From the NCBI RefSeq assembly GCF_037893015.1, contig NC_133658.1, positions 253,957,826 through 254,021,825 on the forward strand: a stretch of 64,000 nt of DNA, in the 5' to 3' direction. The first letter of the stretch is position 1; each line of letters opens with the position of its first letter. Origin of the DNA: Macrotis lagotis. Lineage: Eukaryota > Chordata > Mammalia > Peramelemorphia > Peramelidae. This document shows, piece after piece, positions 43,591-54,744 of this stretch. Under the pieces are notes generated by a model. It searched no databases, was not told the origin of the DNA, and saw only the letters and a program-made list of their open reading frames with translations. The translations under genes were made by a program, and so were the position numbers.

Positions 43591-44090
43591 TAGAGAGGGG
43601 TGGTTGACAAGGGTAAATTATGAAGAATTTAATGATGTTGAACTGAGTGTATTCCTGCATGGGAAGATGATACTAATAATACTCATATGAACCTTCTCAT
43701 TTAATAGAGCAGTTAGAAGGAGCATATTTAGACAAGGCACAGAAAGGAGCTGAATCTGAAGGTATAATATAGTATAAAGATGGAATCAATGGATGAAAAG
43801 GGAATGTACTGGGATAAAGGGAAAGGAGAGGTAGAATGGGCTAAGATGTTTCATATAAAAGAGGCAAGGAAACTTTCATATAAAAGAGGCAAGGGGACAG
43901 CGGGGGAAATGAGTGAGCTTTCATTCTCATCAGAAATGGTTCACAGAGGAAACAATATACCCACTTAATAGGGTATAAAAATATTTTACTCTAGAGGAAA
44001 AAGGAGAGGAATGGGATGGCAGGAAGGAGAAAGGGAGAGTGTAGGTGATAGAGGAGAGGGTAGATCATGGGAGAGGGGAGTCAGATACAA

Positions 44091-44237
44091 CAGGTTTTTT
44101 TTGTAAAGTGGTGTGATTTGCAGTTGTGGTGGGACCACAAGGCTGGGTGATTGCTGGGTGTTTGGGGTGGGATGTGGCCCTGGGGCCTCCTGGCCTCAGG
44201 GCCAGTGCTTTGATCACTGAACCACTTGGCTGCCCCA
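44091..44237 (-). mobile_element. WSINE1-like SINE within the HAL1-like element
   Basis: 'tttttttgtaaagtggtgtg' then 'cctcagggccagtgctttga' and 'ccacttggctgcccca' give a diverged complemented copy. It is GC-rich and differs from the consensus more than the other copies do. Confidence 0.75.
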
Positions 44238-44790
44238 TAGCATACTTTTGAAGAAGGACAGAGCGAAAGAAGAGAGAAAATAGAATAAATGGGAGTGGGG
44301 AGGAATGGATAGAAGGAATTACAATCATTAATAGCAACTCTGGGAAAAAATATTGAAGTAACTTTTCTGATGGACTTATGATAAAGAATGCAATCCACCC
44401 CAGAGACAGAGCTGATGGTATCTGAACACAGACTGACACAATTTTTTCTCTTTCTTTCACTTTATTTCTTGTGAGGTTTTTTTATTTTTGTTGGTGGGGG
44501 TGGGGTGGGATTATGTTTACTCTTACAACTGTTTTAATAATGTATAAATAAAAGACAATGCTGAATAGAATCAGCAAAAAGGAAAAAAAATTGAAGATAG
44601 TAACCTTTGGTCTGCAATTAAACTCCATAGTTTCTTCTCTGGATATGAATAGCTTTTTCCCATCACAAGTCTTTCAGAATTGTCTTTTATTATGGTATGG
44701 TTGAAATGAACAAGTCCACCATAATTCATCATCACTCAGTGTTGCTATGAGTGTAAACAGTTTTCTCAAATCCCTAAATCTTTATGGTAA

Positions 44791-45364
44791 ATGATGGGAT
44801 AAGTGAAATCTGTCAGAATATTGGGGAACTTAAAAAAAAGTATATTGGGGAACTTGTGAGGGATAGAGTGTGAAGCTTCACATCTCTGAGTTAAAGCATC
44901 CTTGATATGCCTGAGATTAGAGAACCTCCATTCATTTCCACTTATTGACCTTATTCAAACAATAAAAACTATAGGACTCTTCGATGGAAGTCATGAAATG
45001 GACTTTGAAGGGTATTAAGTTAGACCTGATCAGCTGGGGCTTATCACAAAACATATCACTAACCATGAGATTTTGTTTGTTTTTCAGAGTTTGTGTTGAA
45101 AAATACAGAATTGGATGAGAGAATGCCATTTACTCAAGTCCAAATTCAGTTTTCTCTCAATCTCTGAGGCAAGATGGATGTCTCTTATAATTTATAAATT
45201 ATATTTATAAAAGTTCCAACAGATCATTTTGGAAAGCTTCCCAAACAAAAGAATAACCAGCCTGAATCAGAAAGAAATGAAAACAACCTCATTTATTAGC
45301 CAGTGCAAACAGGAGATGTCTACATGATTTAATGGCCCTGGGCAAAAACCAAAATTACAAACAT
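44791..45364. other. No recognisable feature
   Basis: Contains a small tandem duplicate of 'tattggggaactt' at about 44,819-44,852. Otherwise unassigned. Confidence 0.45.
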
Positions 45365-45600
45365 GGCCCACTCTACTGCTAACTCACTAAAGGGGTATTG
45401 GCAAGTAATTTGTCTTTCCTGGGCATCAATTTTCTCTGAAAATTAAAGGAATTGGACTAGGTAAAAAATTTAAGACTCAAAAGTACTTTAGTGATCTTTC
45501 TGTCCAATCTCTTCTTTTCATAAAGAAAAAATGAAGGTCCAGAGAGTTTAAAATTAATTACAGATTCATAGTGCCAAAAATAAAAACACTGGACTTTATG
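45365..45600. repeat. MIR/THER1 fragments
   Basis: The first part ('aattaaaggaattggactag') reads plus. The second ('tctttctgtccaatctcttc', 'aatgaaggtccagagagttt') reads minus. Confidence 0.5.
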
Positions 45601-46209
45601 TTTCAGGCACAAGTGTGGTAGATACAATTTTTATTAATTTTACATTACCAAAATTCCAAGCATGTCTAGCTCAGAAAGAGAATCATTTAAATTGTCAATC
45701 TCCACTCCATTCCTAAACAAGGAAGATGTCACAATATAATAAAATACAGGTTTGGATTAACATTTTACTCCATCTAATAGAATTAAAGTCATTTAATCTC
45801 TCAAAACTATTTATCCTTTTTAGACCACTCATCTCAAGTGTTCTCCAGAAGTAATCAAAAAGAGCTCTTTGTGATCAATACCCTAATCCCTTCAGAATGG
45901 AAATGAGGGTATTGCCCTTAGGTGGATCATAACTCTCATTCTTTCTGGGGAAGGGCAAGACTGATATCTTAATTAGATGAGAAATGTTTCTTGTTCTAAA
46001 TTTGGCTCCCATGTTTAATCTTTTCCTCTCTTCCCTACCTTAGCTTTTATTCCTGACCTTTTTAAACACTTGTTTTAAGGGAAAAGTCTAGAAAGTACTT
46101 TAGAGAAATGGTTTTTTCCCTTATATTTTTAGTTAACTAAAATGGTGGATTTTAATATGTTTCCACCACAGAAACAGTAATCAATTAGTAATCAATAAAT
46201 GCCCCCCTC
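45601..46209. other. No recognisable feature
   Basis: AT-rich unassigned sequence without long frames. Confidence 0.45.
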
Positions 46210-46418
46210 TATCCAGATGTCTATGTAGCTATCATCTATTTCTCTATGTATGTGTCTTTATAGCCATTATCTATCATCTATTTGTCTATATCTATCATCT
46301 ATCTATCTATCTATGTATCTATTAACTATTAATTATCATCTGTCTATGCATATCATCTATTAATTATCTATCATCTGTTTGTCTTTACAATGTAGCTAGC
46401 TGTCTATGTATCTATTAA

Positions 46419-46476
<58 letters not shown>
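46210..46476. repeat. (TATC)-rich region with (CT)n and (CA)n
   Basis: Degenerate TCTA/ATCT units from 46,210 to 46,415, a short CT run, then (CA)n at 46,431-46,476. Confidence 0.9.
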
Positions 46477-46482
<6 letters not shown>

Positions 46483-46559
46483 TTCAGAGACTCCTAATTT
46501 GACTAAAGCCTGAACAAGTATCCCTTCCAAAACATCTTTGACAAATAATATTTCAAAAG

Positions 46560-46650
46560 TCAGAGAGGCAGTGAATGGGATTTGAGTTTAGGTCTTGGTC
46601 TGAAGTCCAGAGCTAATTCTTTGTCCAATGCACTATATTGCATCTCTAGA
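46560..46650 (-). repeat. MIR-type fragment
   Basis: 'gggatttgagtttaggtctt' and 'gagctaattctttgtccaat' match the complemented MIR head. Confidence 0.5.
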
Positions 46651-47769
46651 TGATTCTTTATATTATGTTCTATTTTAAAATCCTGCAACTCTGAAATAGA
46701 CTTTTCATTTTGTTTTCCCAAAGAGTTAGCTTATTATGGCTAGTTCATAACTAGTTTAGAAAACAAGGCAGAAACTTTGGGCTTCTCTAGAAGTTGTATC
46801 TACTGAGGAATGCAGAAGAGCAAGATGGCAGCTTCAGAGTTTCAGATATTGCAACTTCCTAGATCTGAAACTGCAAAACTTCCCCCTGCCAAGCACTGAA
46901 ATGGAGGAGCAGGTAAGATGTTCCATGGGCTAAGCCCCCATTATCATAATCTGGCTGCTATAAAGTCCACAGTGGGAGGGGCAACGGCACATCTCAGATT
47001 TCATACCTTTTCTTCCCTGACTTTAATCTTCTCCTGCAAGGACTTGTTCTCTCATTATTCACAAGCCAGTTAGCTGGGAGGGGCACAGTTACGTATAGTG
47101 CTACAATAATAATAATAATAATAATCTATTATCATTGTAATTTATTAAATCATATATTTATATTTTATGTAATAATAAATTTCATTAATGTAGCAAACCC
47201 TTTAATGTAGCAGAATCTCCCTGGAGTCTATTAACTCACAGAACTTTTATTTGCTCTTGCTGAATTTTCCCCTATAAGATTCTATACTTTCAGAAAACCA
47301 AAGATGGGATTTAAGCCAGGTAATGTTTTATTAAGCCAATGAATAGCTCTCTACTTAGCCAACTACTAAGTCACAGTTAATTGAAGTCTTTGGACAATCA
47401 TTAGAAGCTCAATTTTGATCTCCATTTTTTTTTTGGCATGGGACTTGCCATTTTGTTTGTCTTTTAATCAAGAGCCATGAGTCTATATCTTCAGAGAACA
47501 TGTGATAGTATCTGGCTCATTCCATTTCTGAGAGGACATGGGGGGATATTTCATTCTGTCTGGCACTCTCATATAACTTTTGAGACACTTCAAGATCACC
47601 ATTCTGTTTGGCAAGCCTACTCATTTGCTTTCTTGCAATCTGAGCTTTCAAGGAAACTTAATTAGTCATGCTGGAAATTCCTTGTCTTTGTATTGTTAGG
47701 ATTCCAAATATCCACTTTTGATTTCATTTGAACCTGGCACCTATTTAATAAGAAAGTTATTAATATGTC
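46651..47769. other. No supported gene; (AAT)n at 47,106-47,126
   Basis: Bases 46,800-47,060 are somewhat GC-richer and hold 'gagcaagatggcagcttcag' (YY1-like, as at L1 5' ends) and 'gctgctataaagtcc' (TATA-like). I see no connected frame. Most of the rest is AT-rich. Confidence 0.4.
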
Positions 47770-48060
47770 ATATTTAAGAAACACTTTAAAGTTTTCAAAG
47801 GGCTTTATTCACAAAACTCTGTGGGATTAGAAGCATATTTTATTTTCTGGATTTTGAGGAGAAAAACTGAGGCTTGAGGGGGGCAGAGTGTGGAGGGGCA
47901 AAGAAGAAATGACATCTATACCATCAATTGAAGGGTACTGATGCTAGACAAATTACTTACCCTCTCTAACCTTAGTCTCTGCTTTTGAAAAATGAGGGCT
48001 TTGGATTAGATGAACAGTTAGGTTCCTTTTAACTCTAAAGTGTGATCCTTTGACTTATAG
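47770..48060. repeat. Two MIR-type fragments, opposite strands
   Basis: 47,770-47,895 is minus ('tgaggagaaaaactgaggct'). 47,940-48,060 is plus ('gacaaattacttaccctctc', 'gctttggattagatgaacag'). Confidence 0.55.
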
Positions 48061-48065
48061 AATAT

Positions 48066-48560
48066 ATATCCTGGCTGTCTTTACTGGTTCCCCATGAGTC
48101 AAATTCAAATTTCTCTGCCTGCTCTTCAAGATTCATCCACAATTTGGCACTACCATACCTCTAACACTTATTTCATATTATTCCTTTCCATATAGTCTAT
48201 ATTTTGACCCAAATAAGCTACTACTTGCTTTCTAGACAAGGCTTTCACAGAGACTTTTATTATATTGTTCTTTATTCCTGAGATGCCTTTTCCCTCACTC
48301 TATAATTATGAAATTCTTACCTCAATTTTAAAATCCAACCCACCCAGCCCCTCTTGCATGGATTCCTCCATTTGGTAATGGCCTTCACCTGACCCCTAAT
48401 CAGGTATTGTGAAGTCTTTTATTTGTACATTTCTAATGAACTTATAGAATACAGTATTATATTTATGTTTGCATCCTATTCTTCTATCTGACTCTCTGTT
48501 CCAGGATGGCATGATCATGTTTTAATTAGAGTTTTTGTCTCCTCTCCCTATCCCAAGACT
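48066..48560 (+). repeat. L2 3' region
   Basis: 'ttactggttccccatgagtc', 'ctcttcaagattcatccaca', 'tattcctgagatgccttttc' and 'ttctgactctctgttccagg'-like sequence follow L2 order. Confidence 0.7.
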
Positions 48561-49317
48561 TATAGTGAGTGGTGTTTGTTTTTATATTGATATTTGAGTG
48601 TATACATGTATATGCATGTGGGGGGGGGTGACTATTAGTAGCAATTTTTGCAACTTGTTTTGCCTTCCCTTTTCACAATGTGCAGGAAGAAACAGAAGAA
48701 CAGAAATACCCCCTCAAAGTTGTTTGTTCTGAAATGAAATGAAAAAATTACCCAATACTCACATGCATTAACATTAAATAATGGAAATCATAAAGAATCA
48801 TACAGAAAAATCCTAGGTGATTATGCTACAATGACTTGGGCATAATGAAAACTATTTATCTTGGATCAATGTAAATGTATACTTGCTGCCTACTATTCTC
48901 TAGTTTCTATGGCTTTCTTTTCTATAGTTTTGTCCTCTCCCCACCCCCTCATCCATTACCCAAACACACCACTAGTGACCACCATTTTGGACAGAGCTGG
49001 ATAAAGAAGAAAATGGGAATACTTCACTTATTTTTGAAGAGTCTATTTGGATTGGTTTCAAATGAGTAGTATTTTGGGGGCAAGTCTAAAGGCCAATGGA
49101 AATAAACTTATTTTTCTATCTTTGGATAATGGACAGGAAATCTTTTGTACTTCTATAACAAATTCTCCAATCTTTGGTGATCTATTGGATATGTGACTTC
49201 TTGGCTACCTTTTCTTCTCCTCCCCAGTCTTCAGAGATCTCCTACTCCCATCCTGGCTATCAGAGAGTATCTGATGAATTTTGTATTATTAATGAAGTTT
49301 AAGTTGAGTTAATGCTT
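48561..49317. other. No recognisable feature
   Basis: G-run at 48,621-48,629. Otherwise unassigned. Confidence 0.45.
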
Positions 49318-49490
49318 CAAAGGCAGCTAAGTGTCAAGCTGTATATAGATTGCTGGACTTGGGGTTAAGTGGATTCATCTTCCTGAGATCAAATCTGACC
49401 TGAGACAAATGTTGTGTGCCTGGGCAAGTAATTTAACTATTATCTTTGCCAAGAAAATCCAAAAAGAGAGTTGGATATTAGTGAACAACA
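49318..49490 (+). repeat. MAR1-type SINE, internally shortened
   Basis: 'aaaggcagctaagtgtcaag', 'ttcatcttcctgagatcaaa' and 'ctttgccaagaaaatccaaa'. The middle of the consensus is missing. Confidence 0.7.
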
Positions 49491-49544
49491 ATCACAAATA
49501 CTTTATTCTAGCTACATGCAATATTTTCTTTTTTTCTTTATCTC

Positions 49545-49692
49545 TTTTTAGGATTTTGCAAGACAATGGGGTTAAGTGGTTTGCCCAAGGCCAACAGGTA
49601 GGTAATTATTACATGTCTGGGGTCAGATTTGAACTCAGGTACTCCTGACTCCAGGGCCAGTGCTCTATCCACTGCGCCACCTAGCTGCCCCA
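49545..49692 (-). mobile_element. WSINE1-like SINE
   Basis: 'tttttaggattttgcaagac', 'gatttgaactcaggtactcc' and 'actgcgccacctagctgccc' give a full complemented copy. Confidence 0.93.
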
Positions 49693-49944
49693 GTATTTTC
49701 CTCTTGAACTGATAATTCTGGAATTTGGCTACAATATTCCTTGGAGTTTTCATTTTGGGATCTCTTTCAAGAGGTGATCTTCAAATTCTTTCAATGACTA
49801 TTTTAGCCTCTTACTCCCTAGGATATTAGGAAAATTTACCTTGATAATTGTTTGAAAGATATTATGCAGGTTCTTTTTTTAATCTTGACTTTTCAGTTGG
49901 TCAAATAATTCTTAAATTATCTCCCCCATTGCTATTTTCCCTGT
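49693..49944 (-). repeat. L1/HAL1 ORF1 fragment, antisense
   Basis: It is collinear with the complement of 43,060-43,275. Matches are 'gaatttggctacaatattcc', 'gggatctctttcaagaggtg', 'gattattttagcctc'-like sequence and 'caggttctttttttaatctt'. It covers part of the ORF1 C-terminal half and is heavily diverged. Confidence 0.65.
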
Positions 49945-50015
49945 TGTAGTTTGCCTTTTTTTGTAGCCCTAGCACTTAGTACAGTGCCTGGTTTATGGTA
50001 GGCATTTAACTCACT
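49945..50015 (+). repeat. L2 tail
   Basis: 'cctagcacttagtacagtgc' then 'ctggtttatggtaggcattt'. Confidence 0.65.
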
Positions 50016-50284
50016 AGGAGAGGAATTTAAGCTGATAGTATTAGAGAAGAACTTCTAACCATCAGGGATTCTACTAGATCCACAAGAGAGAGAGATAGTC
50101 AGCTCTTGGGTGAACCCAACTACTCAGTGAGAATGGGAGTTGTGATAAAGACCTCTCTCTCTTTCCCTGAAGCTTATAAAGCCTACAAACTCATTTTTTG
50201 AGTGATAAGGCCTGAAGGGATAAATATATTCAAACATTTGACCTGGGCCTGTATACTGGTGTGCATTATGTAGATGGTGATTCT

Positions 50285-50385
50285 GTATATTGATGAAGAA
50301 AACCACAAATTATCATTATCCATGTTGCATTGTATTTTATTTATTTTGTTAAATTGTTACCAACAGTATTTTAATCTAGTTCACC
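50285..50385 (+). repeat. hAT MITE fragment, related to 27,610-27,806
   Basis: 'gaaaaccacaaattatcatt' and 'ttatttattttgttaaattg' complement the core of the hAT element at 27,610. Ends are missing. Confidence 0.6.
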
Positions 50386-50574
50386 TTCATTGGAAGGAGA
50401 TTTGCAGAGTCTTATTCTATGACTTTGACATCTTAGATGTAGGTACTCTTGCTCAAGTAGGAAGTAGATTCAGAAGGAAACTTCTGAAAAGCCCTCCAAT
50501 TCTGTGATTCTATGATTTTTTTTTTGAAGCCTAACATAATTGAGGTGACCAAAAGTATTGGATCAGTTGTGGTT
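50386..50574. other. No recognisable feature
   Basis: Ends in a T-run. 'cctccaattctgtgattcta' at about 50,494 is a typical MIR3/THER1 end motif. Confidence 0.4.
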
Positions 50575-50815
50575 GTTAACATTAACAATAAAAGCAAACT
50601 CCACATTTCTGTAGTGCTTTGAGTTTTTAAAGAATGCTCTCTTCACAGTATCTTTAGGATAAGGAATATAGGTATTATTTCCATTATACAGATGTAGAAA
50701 CTAAGTATCAGAGAAGCACTTGACTTGCTCAAGCATTGGATTAAGTATTGGAGTTAGGATGGGAGCCCAGATCTCTTCATTTCTCTTCTTAAATTTTGAA
50801 TTCTTTCCACCACTT
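50575..50815 (-). repeat. MIR-type SINE
   Basis: 'actccacatttctgtagtgc', 'tccattatacagatgtagaa' and 'gatgggagcccagatctctt' in complemented order. Confidence 0.75.
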
Positions 50816-51565
50816 GCCCACACGGCAGTGTGTCCACCCACAGTGTACTATGGCTCAGGGTGTTTTCTCCCCTTTTAATGATCTTTGGTGACTTTATCCT
50901 CATTCAGCCCTTTCTGTTTTGCAACTAAGTTTAGGAAAGGCTTTCAGGGGAAAGAAGAGATTGGTCAGAGTTAGATCAGAAGAAACATAATGGAAAATTA
51001 ATTACAGCACAGATTAGAAAGCCTGAATTTAAAATAAATCTTCAGTATTCTGAGCTCTCACCCACATCCAAGCAGGGTAGTGATTTCTTCCCATTCTCAA
51101 GGCCACATGTTGGGCTTCTGTATCTCTTCCGGCTCTATAGCACCCTCCTGCTGGCATGAGTTCAATGTGTGTGTATCATTAAGGATTATTAACTGATTAT
51201 TTGGTCTTCCCTTTTGTGCCTGAGCTGAACTGCAGTGGTTTCCAGCTGCTTTGGTGATGATGTCCAAAGAACACAGTTTCTGAGAGAATTCAAACATCCA
51301 ATCCCATGAAATTCCATCTGCAACCCACCCCACTAGGAAAAAAAACTGAAGGAGAAAATGAAACCACAGCTCCACAAATCTGAAGGTGAGAACAGAAAAA
51401 TAGCTCCAATAAGAATAAGGGTGATTTCTGACAAGAAAAGAAAATCAATTAATTAATTGAAGTTATTGTCCCTTTAGCTGGCCCAAGGTCACTCAAAGAG
51501 ACTTAGCACAAGGAAATCATTTGAAGAACTGTCATCCCAGTTCTGATAGAAAGCAGCTTGCATAT
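50816..51565. other. Unassigned; a 92-codon minus-strand frame
   Basis: The frame at 51,375-51,097 (minus) has a hydrophobic start but no recognised domain (see findings). No repeat match here. Confidence 0.35.
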
Positions 51566-51800
51566 GTTATCTGGGTAGCATAGTGGAAAGAGTACAGGAT
51601 TTGGAGTTAAGAAAATTCATCTTTCTGAGTTTGACACTTTCCAGCTGTATGATGCTGGGCAAGTCACTTAACCCTATTTGTATCAGTTTTCTCATCTGTA
51701 AAATGAGCTGGAGAAGAAATCAGTAAACCACTCCAGTATCTTTGCCAAGAAAACCCCAAATGGGATCAGAAGGAGTCAGACATGACTGAACAACAACATG
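51566..51800 (+). mobile_element. MAR1-type CORE-SINE, full length
   Basis: 'tctgggtagcatagtggaaa', 'gatgctgggcaagtcactta', 'taaaatgagctggagaagaa' and 'aggagtcagacatgactgaa'. Confidence 0.93.
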
Positions 51801-52049
51801 CGATATTAACTGTGGGTAAAGCCAGAGTCAGGTATTATGTAGTCTATTTAGTCTATTTTTCAGGTAGTTCATGAATCGAGAATGAAGGAAAATAAATGAA
51901 TGGTCTGAGGGACTATATTGGCATCCTCAAAATATTAAAGGATCAGAGGGAAACACTGGAATTCCCTGCCTGAGTGGATCCTCAAAAGGGTTTCCATGCC
52001 CAAGAATTACCCAGGAGGATACTAGACCTGCACTGATATAGAGTAGTCA

Positions 52050-52200
52050 CTAGCTCATTTTAGTAAGTTTACTGAGGAATAAACAAAGATCTTGGAAAAG
52101 TGAACTGATTTGTCTGAGGTTTTCTTTAGAGTAGTAAGTAACTAAACCTAGACTTCAGTTCGGGTCTCCTAATTTCTCAGTGCTCTTTCAATAACTTTTC
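52050..52200 (-). repeat. MIR-type fragment
   Basis: 'tttactgaggaataaacaaa' and 'acttcagttcgggtctccta'. Bases 51,880-52,040 may be CR1/L3 but are too diverged to call. Confidence 0.5.
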
Positions 52201-53079
52201 CCAGGAGACACCTGAAGTTCTTGTCCTATTGTCCATGATAGTTCTGGTTTGTGTCTGGACATTGACTTGAGAGTCAGGTTGAATAGAGACATACATATAA
52301 GGTCGTGATACAAGCTCCACTGGTTTATTCTTGGATACTAAGACTTTTGTAACAAAAACTTTTCTCAGGAATGACAGGTTAGGAGTCCCAGTTACACAAG
52401 TTCCTGGGTAAATTTACAATATTTATCCTTAGAAATCTACAGATTTCCTTATCAGAAAAAAGCTTCCTACAAACACTTCTAGAACCACAGATTGTCCCAG
52501 GTCAGAGTTCACTAGAGAGCCAACAAATCCATTTAATGAGCAAGAATACATATATACATATATATGTATATATCTGTTATATCTAGTGGCAAAGGTTACC
52601 AAAAATATGTGTAAAACACTCTCAGGAGCCTCGACATTGTCCCCAGATTTGAACTAAACTAATGTCTTCCTATTTATCTACCCATTCTCCCATTTTTCAG
52701 GTGTCTTTAGTGCTCCTTTTGGGAGAAGATAAGTGATCTTAAAATATGCCTTAATGAATGGAATCCTTATTTCAGTTTTGCTTTTTGTTCCCACAATGAA
52801 GAGATGGTGAGCAGGCAGTGTGGAAATAACAATCCCTTGCCTTTAGCGAAAACCAGTTTGACAGATGGTAAGCAGGAAGGTAACTCATCAGGCTGGGGCC
52901 AGAGGCTGGCATGCTGCAGGAAGGAAGGAGATGGTTTAGCATCCTAATTCTGAGATGGTAGAGCCAGGAGGTCCAGTCTATTGATCCATTTCTGCAGTGC
53001 TTTAGAATCTTAAGACAATACAATGTCAGAACTGGAATGAACACTAGAACAAAATGTCAGGATGGGGAAGGACCTTTGC
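52201..53079. other. No gene; short TA run at 52,550-52,575
   Basis: Unassigned sequence. The 90-codon minus frame at 52,772-53,044 shows no domain. Confidence 0.4.
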
Positions 53080-53230
53080 ACATAGAATGTCAGAACTAGA
53101 AGGGACCTTAGTGATCCTAGACCGATTTCCTCATTTCATAGATAAGGAATTTGTGACCCAGGGAAATTAAGGTTAAGACCCTGGACCAAGGACTCCTAGG
53201 CTGTAGAGCAGAGCTTTGACATAATCTACA
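53080..53230 (-). repeat. THER1/MIR3-type SINE
   Basis: 'agaatgtcagaactagaagg' and 'gaccttagtgatcctagacc' are followed by a B-box complement. The first motif recurs upstream at about 53,021, like a small tandem duplicate of the SINE end. Confidence 0.7.
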
Positions 53231-53269
53231 ATGCCATTTTACTTTTATAAAAGCAATCATGTTGGGGAG

Positions 53270-53825
53270 CAACTTCCTCATTCATTTCATTGGCTCCAAG
53301 TCAAACTGATTCTGGGGAATAGAATCAACTTTCCTCCTCCATTTTCAATTATCACAGTCCTTCTACCCCTCCAAGGGCTAACTGAGGTATCACTGCCATT
53401 ATGTGAGCCACATTAGAAGAGATTCCTCTCCCTTATTGCTTTTTTAGAGTCATTCCATTTGGCTTCCCTTGAACAGGACACTCCATCTCTGACTCCAGGC
53501 TTTTCCACCAGCTATGAACTCTCTCCCTTTATCATCTCTGCCTCCTTACTCACTGTCCTGGCTTCCTTCAAATCACAGTTAAATTCCTATATTTTGCTAG
53601 AAACCTTCCTCAGTCCTTAATCTCAGCACCTTCCCTCTCTAACTATACTGAAGTATCCTCTTTATATCTTGTTCCAACAGTTGTTTTCCTATTGTTTCCC
53701 CTATTAGATTGTAGTTTTTTATTTGTTTGTTTTGCCTTTCTTTGTACCCCTAGTAAGTGCATTGTCCACCACATAGGTGCTGAATAAATTCTAATTGACT
53801 AATCCTACTTATTCATTTTCTAGCT
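53270..53825 (+). repeat. L2 3' end, long
   Basis: 'aacaggacactccatctctg', 'tggcttccttcaaatcacag', 'tttgtacccctagtaagtgc' and 'ataggtgctgaataaattct' are all in order. Confidence 0.85.
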
Positions 53826-53886
53826 TCTGTTAATAGTTATTTCTAGGTTTGCCCTTACTAGATTGTAAGTTCCTTGAAGTCAATTA

Positions 53887-54390
53887 GAGGCATATCTTGT
53901 TTTATTGAACTTTACTGATATTGCTTTTTGCTTTGCTTTGTTTTGTTTGTTTTACAAATTGAAGATTTGTGGCAGCCTTGTATTGAGCAAGTCTATCTGC
54001 TCCATTTTTCCCAAAAGTCTGGGCTTACACTGGGCTGTGTGTCCTGACTGTCCCACTGCTCTTCCCCAGTCTGTCCCTCTTTCATGCTTCCCTATTCTCT
54101 GACACACAACAGTATAGAAATTAGGCCAGTTAATAACCCTAAAATGACTTTGAAGTAACCAAGTGAAAGGAAGAGTTAATCCATGTTGTTAACTTCATTT
54201 TTGTTTTATTTTAAGAAATTATCACAGCCATTCCAACCTTCAGCAACCACTACCTTGATTAATCAACAGCCATAACACTTCTATTAGCAAAAAGATTATG
54301 ATTCTCTGAATGCTCAGAAGATGGTTAGCATTTTTGTAAGCAATAAAGTATTTTTAAATTGATGTATTTACATTTTAAATATATAATGTG

Positions 54391-54425
<35 letters not shown>

Positions 54426-54543
54426 TATATGCATAATGTTTATATTCCCTGGTAGCCAAAAGATTCATGTGACTCACTTTTATTGTGATGTTCACTTATT
54501 ATGGCAGTCTGGAACTAAACCTAAGATACCTCCGAGGTGAGTG
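53887..54543 (+). mobile_element. Tigger1-like DNA transposon, internally deleted
   Basis: Tigger elements are pogo/Tc1-mariner-type cut-and-paste transposons that insert at TA. The left end is 'gaggcatatcttgttttatt' and the right end is 'aagatacctccgaggtgagt', an inverted terminus, with TA on both sides (53,885-53,886 and 54,544-54,545). The left part contains 'acaaattgaagatttgtggc' and 'ttgagcaagtctatctgctc'. It continues with 'gaaattaggccagttaataa' and the start of the coding region. It then jumps to the last codons of the transposase ('cagccattccaaccttcagc' on to 'gcaataaagtatttttaaat'). About 1.7 kb of transposase gene is therefore missing relative to the eutherian Tigger1 that I remember. 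A (CA)n tract at 54,393-54,422 lies in the 3' UTR. It is non-autonomous. Confidence 0.85.
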
Positions 54544-54744
54544 TATTATGCTATTGATCATCTTATAACACTGCCTTCATGGAATAGACTCTTAAAATGT
54601 TTGGTAAATTTAGTTGTCTTTCTTGTCCCCCCCAAATTTCCCCATCTTTTATCTCCTTCCTCTCTAGCTTGGAGTTTTGATTTCAACTAAAAAAATTCTT
54701 AACACAGATATCGTGTCAAAAAAAAATCACAATATCGCTGTCTT
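54544..54744. other. No recognisable feature
   Basis: AT-rich; contains a short C-run. Confidence 0.4.

Larger units (their letters stand above)
41703..44585 (+). mobile_element. Full-length ORF1-only L1 derivative (HAL1-like)
   Basis: The element is flanked by a perfect 13-bp target-site duplication, AAAAATTGAAGAT, at 41,690-41,702 and 44,586-44,598. It starts with an L1-style 5' UTR ('ggtggatccaagatgggagc', a YY1-like AAGATGG). It passes through a moderately GC-rich leader (41,700-42,660) and contains an ORF1 remnant from 42,672. It then goes directly to a 3' UTR and an A-rich end ('aataatgtataaataaaag' to 'aaaaaggaaaaaaa'). No RT or endonuclease sequence is present, and the length of about 2.9 kb is half that of a full L1. 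HAL1 elements are L1 relatives that kept only ORF1 and presumably used L1 enzymes in trans. It carries a 22-bp tandem duplicate at about 43,850-43,893 and a SINE at 44,091-44,237. The family call is by structure; an L1 with ORF2 deleted is the alternative. Confidence 0.8.
41470..44790 (-). repeat. L1 3' end, antisense, split by a HAL1-like insertion
   Basis: Left part 41,470-41,702: 'attttctccctttcccttcc', 'tcatattaatcatgttgtga'. Right part 44,586-44,790: 'gcaattaaactccatagttt', 'aatgaacaagtccaccataa', 'gttgctatgagtgtaaacag'. Together they follow the order of the L1 piece at 12,785-13,415. The element between them has a 13-bp duplication. Confidence 0.75.

Noticed and set aside
46210..46476. 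CRISPR-like regular repeat pattern
   Set aside because: It is a tetranucleotide microsatellite without spacers, and the context is eukaryotic.
46800..47060. Promoter-like segment (YY1-like and TATA-like motifs)
   Set aside because: No CpG enrichment, no downstream frame, and such motifs occur at L1 5' ends. Too weak to call.
52772..53044. 90-codon minus-strand frame
   Set aside because: No domain; composition is unremarkable and it abuts SINE-derived sequence.
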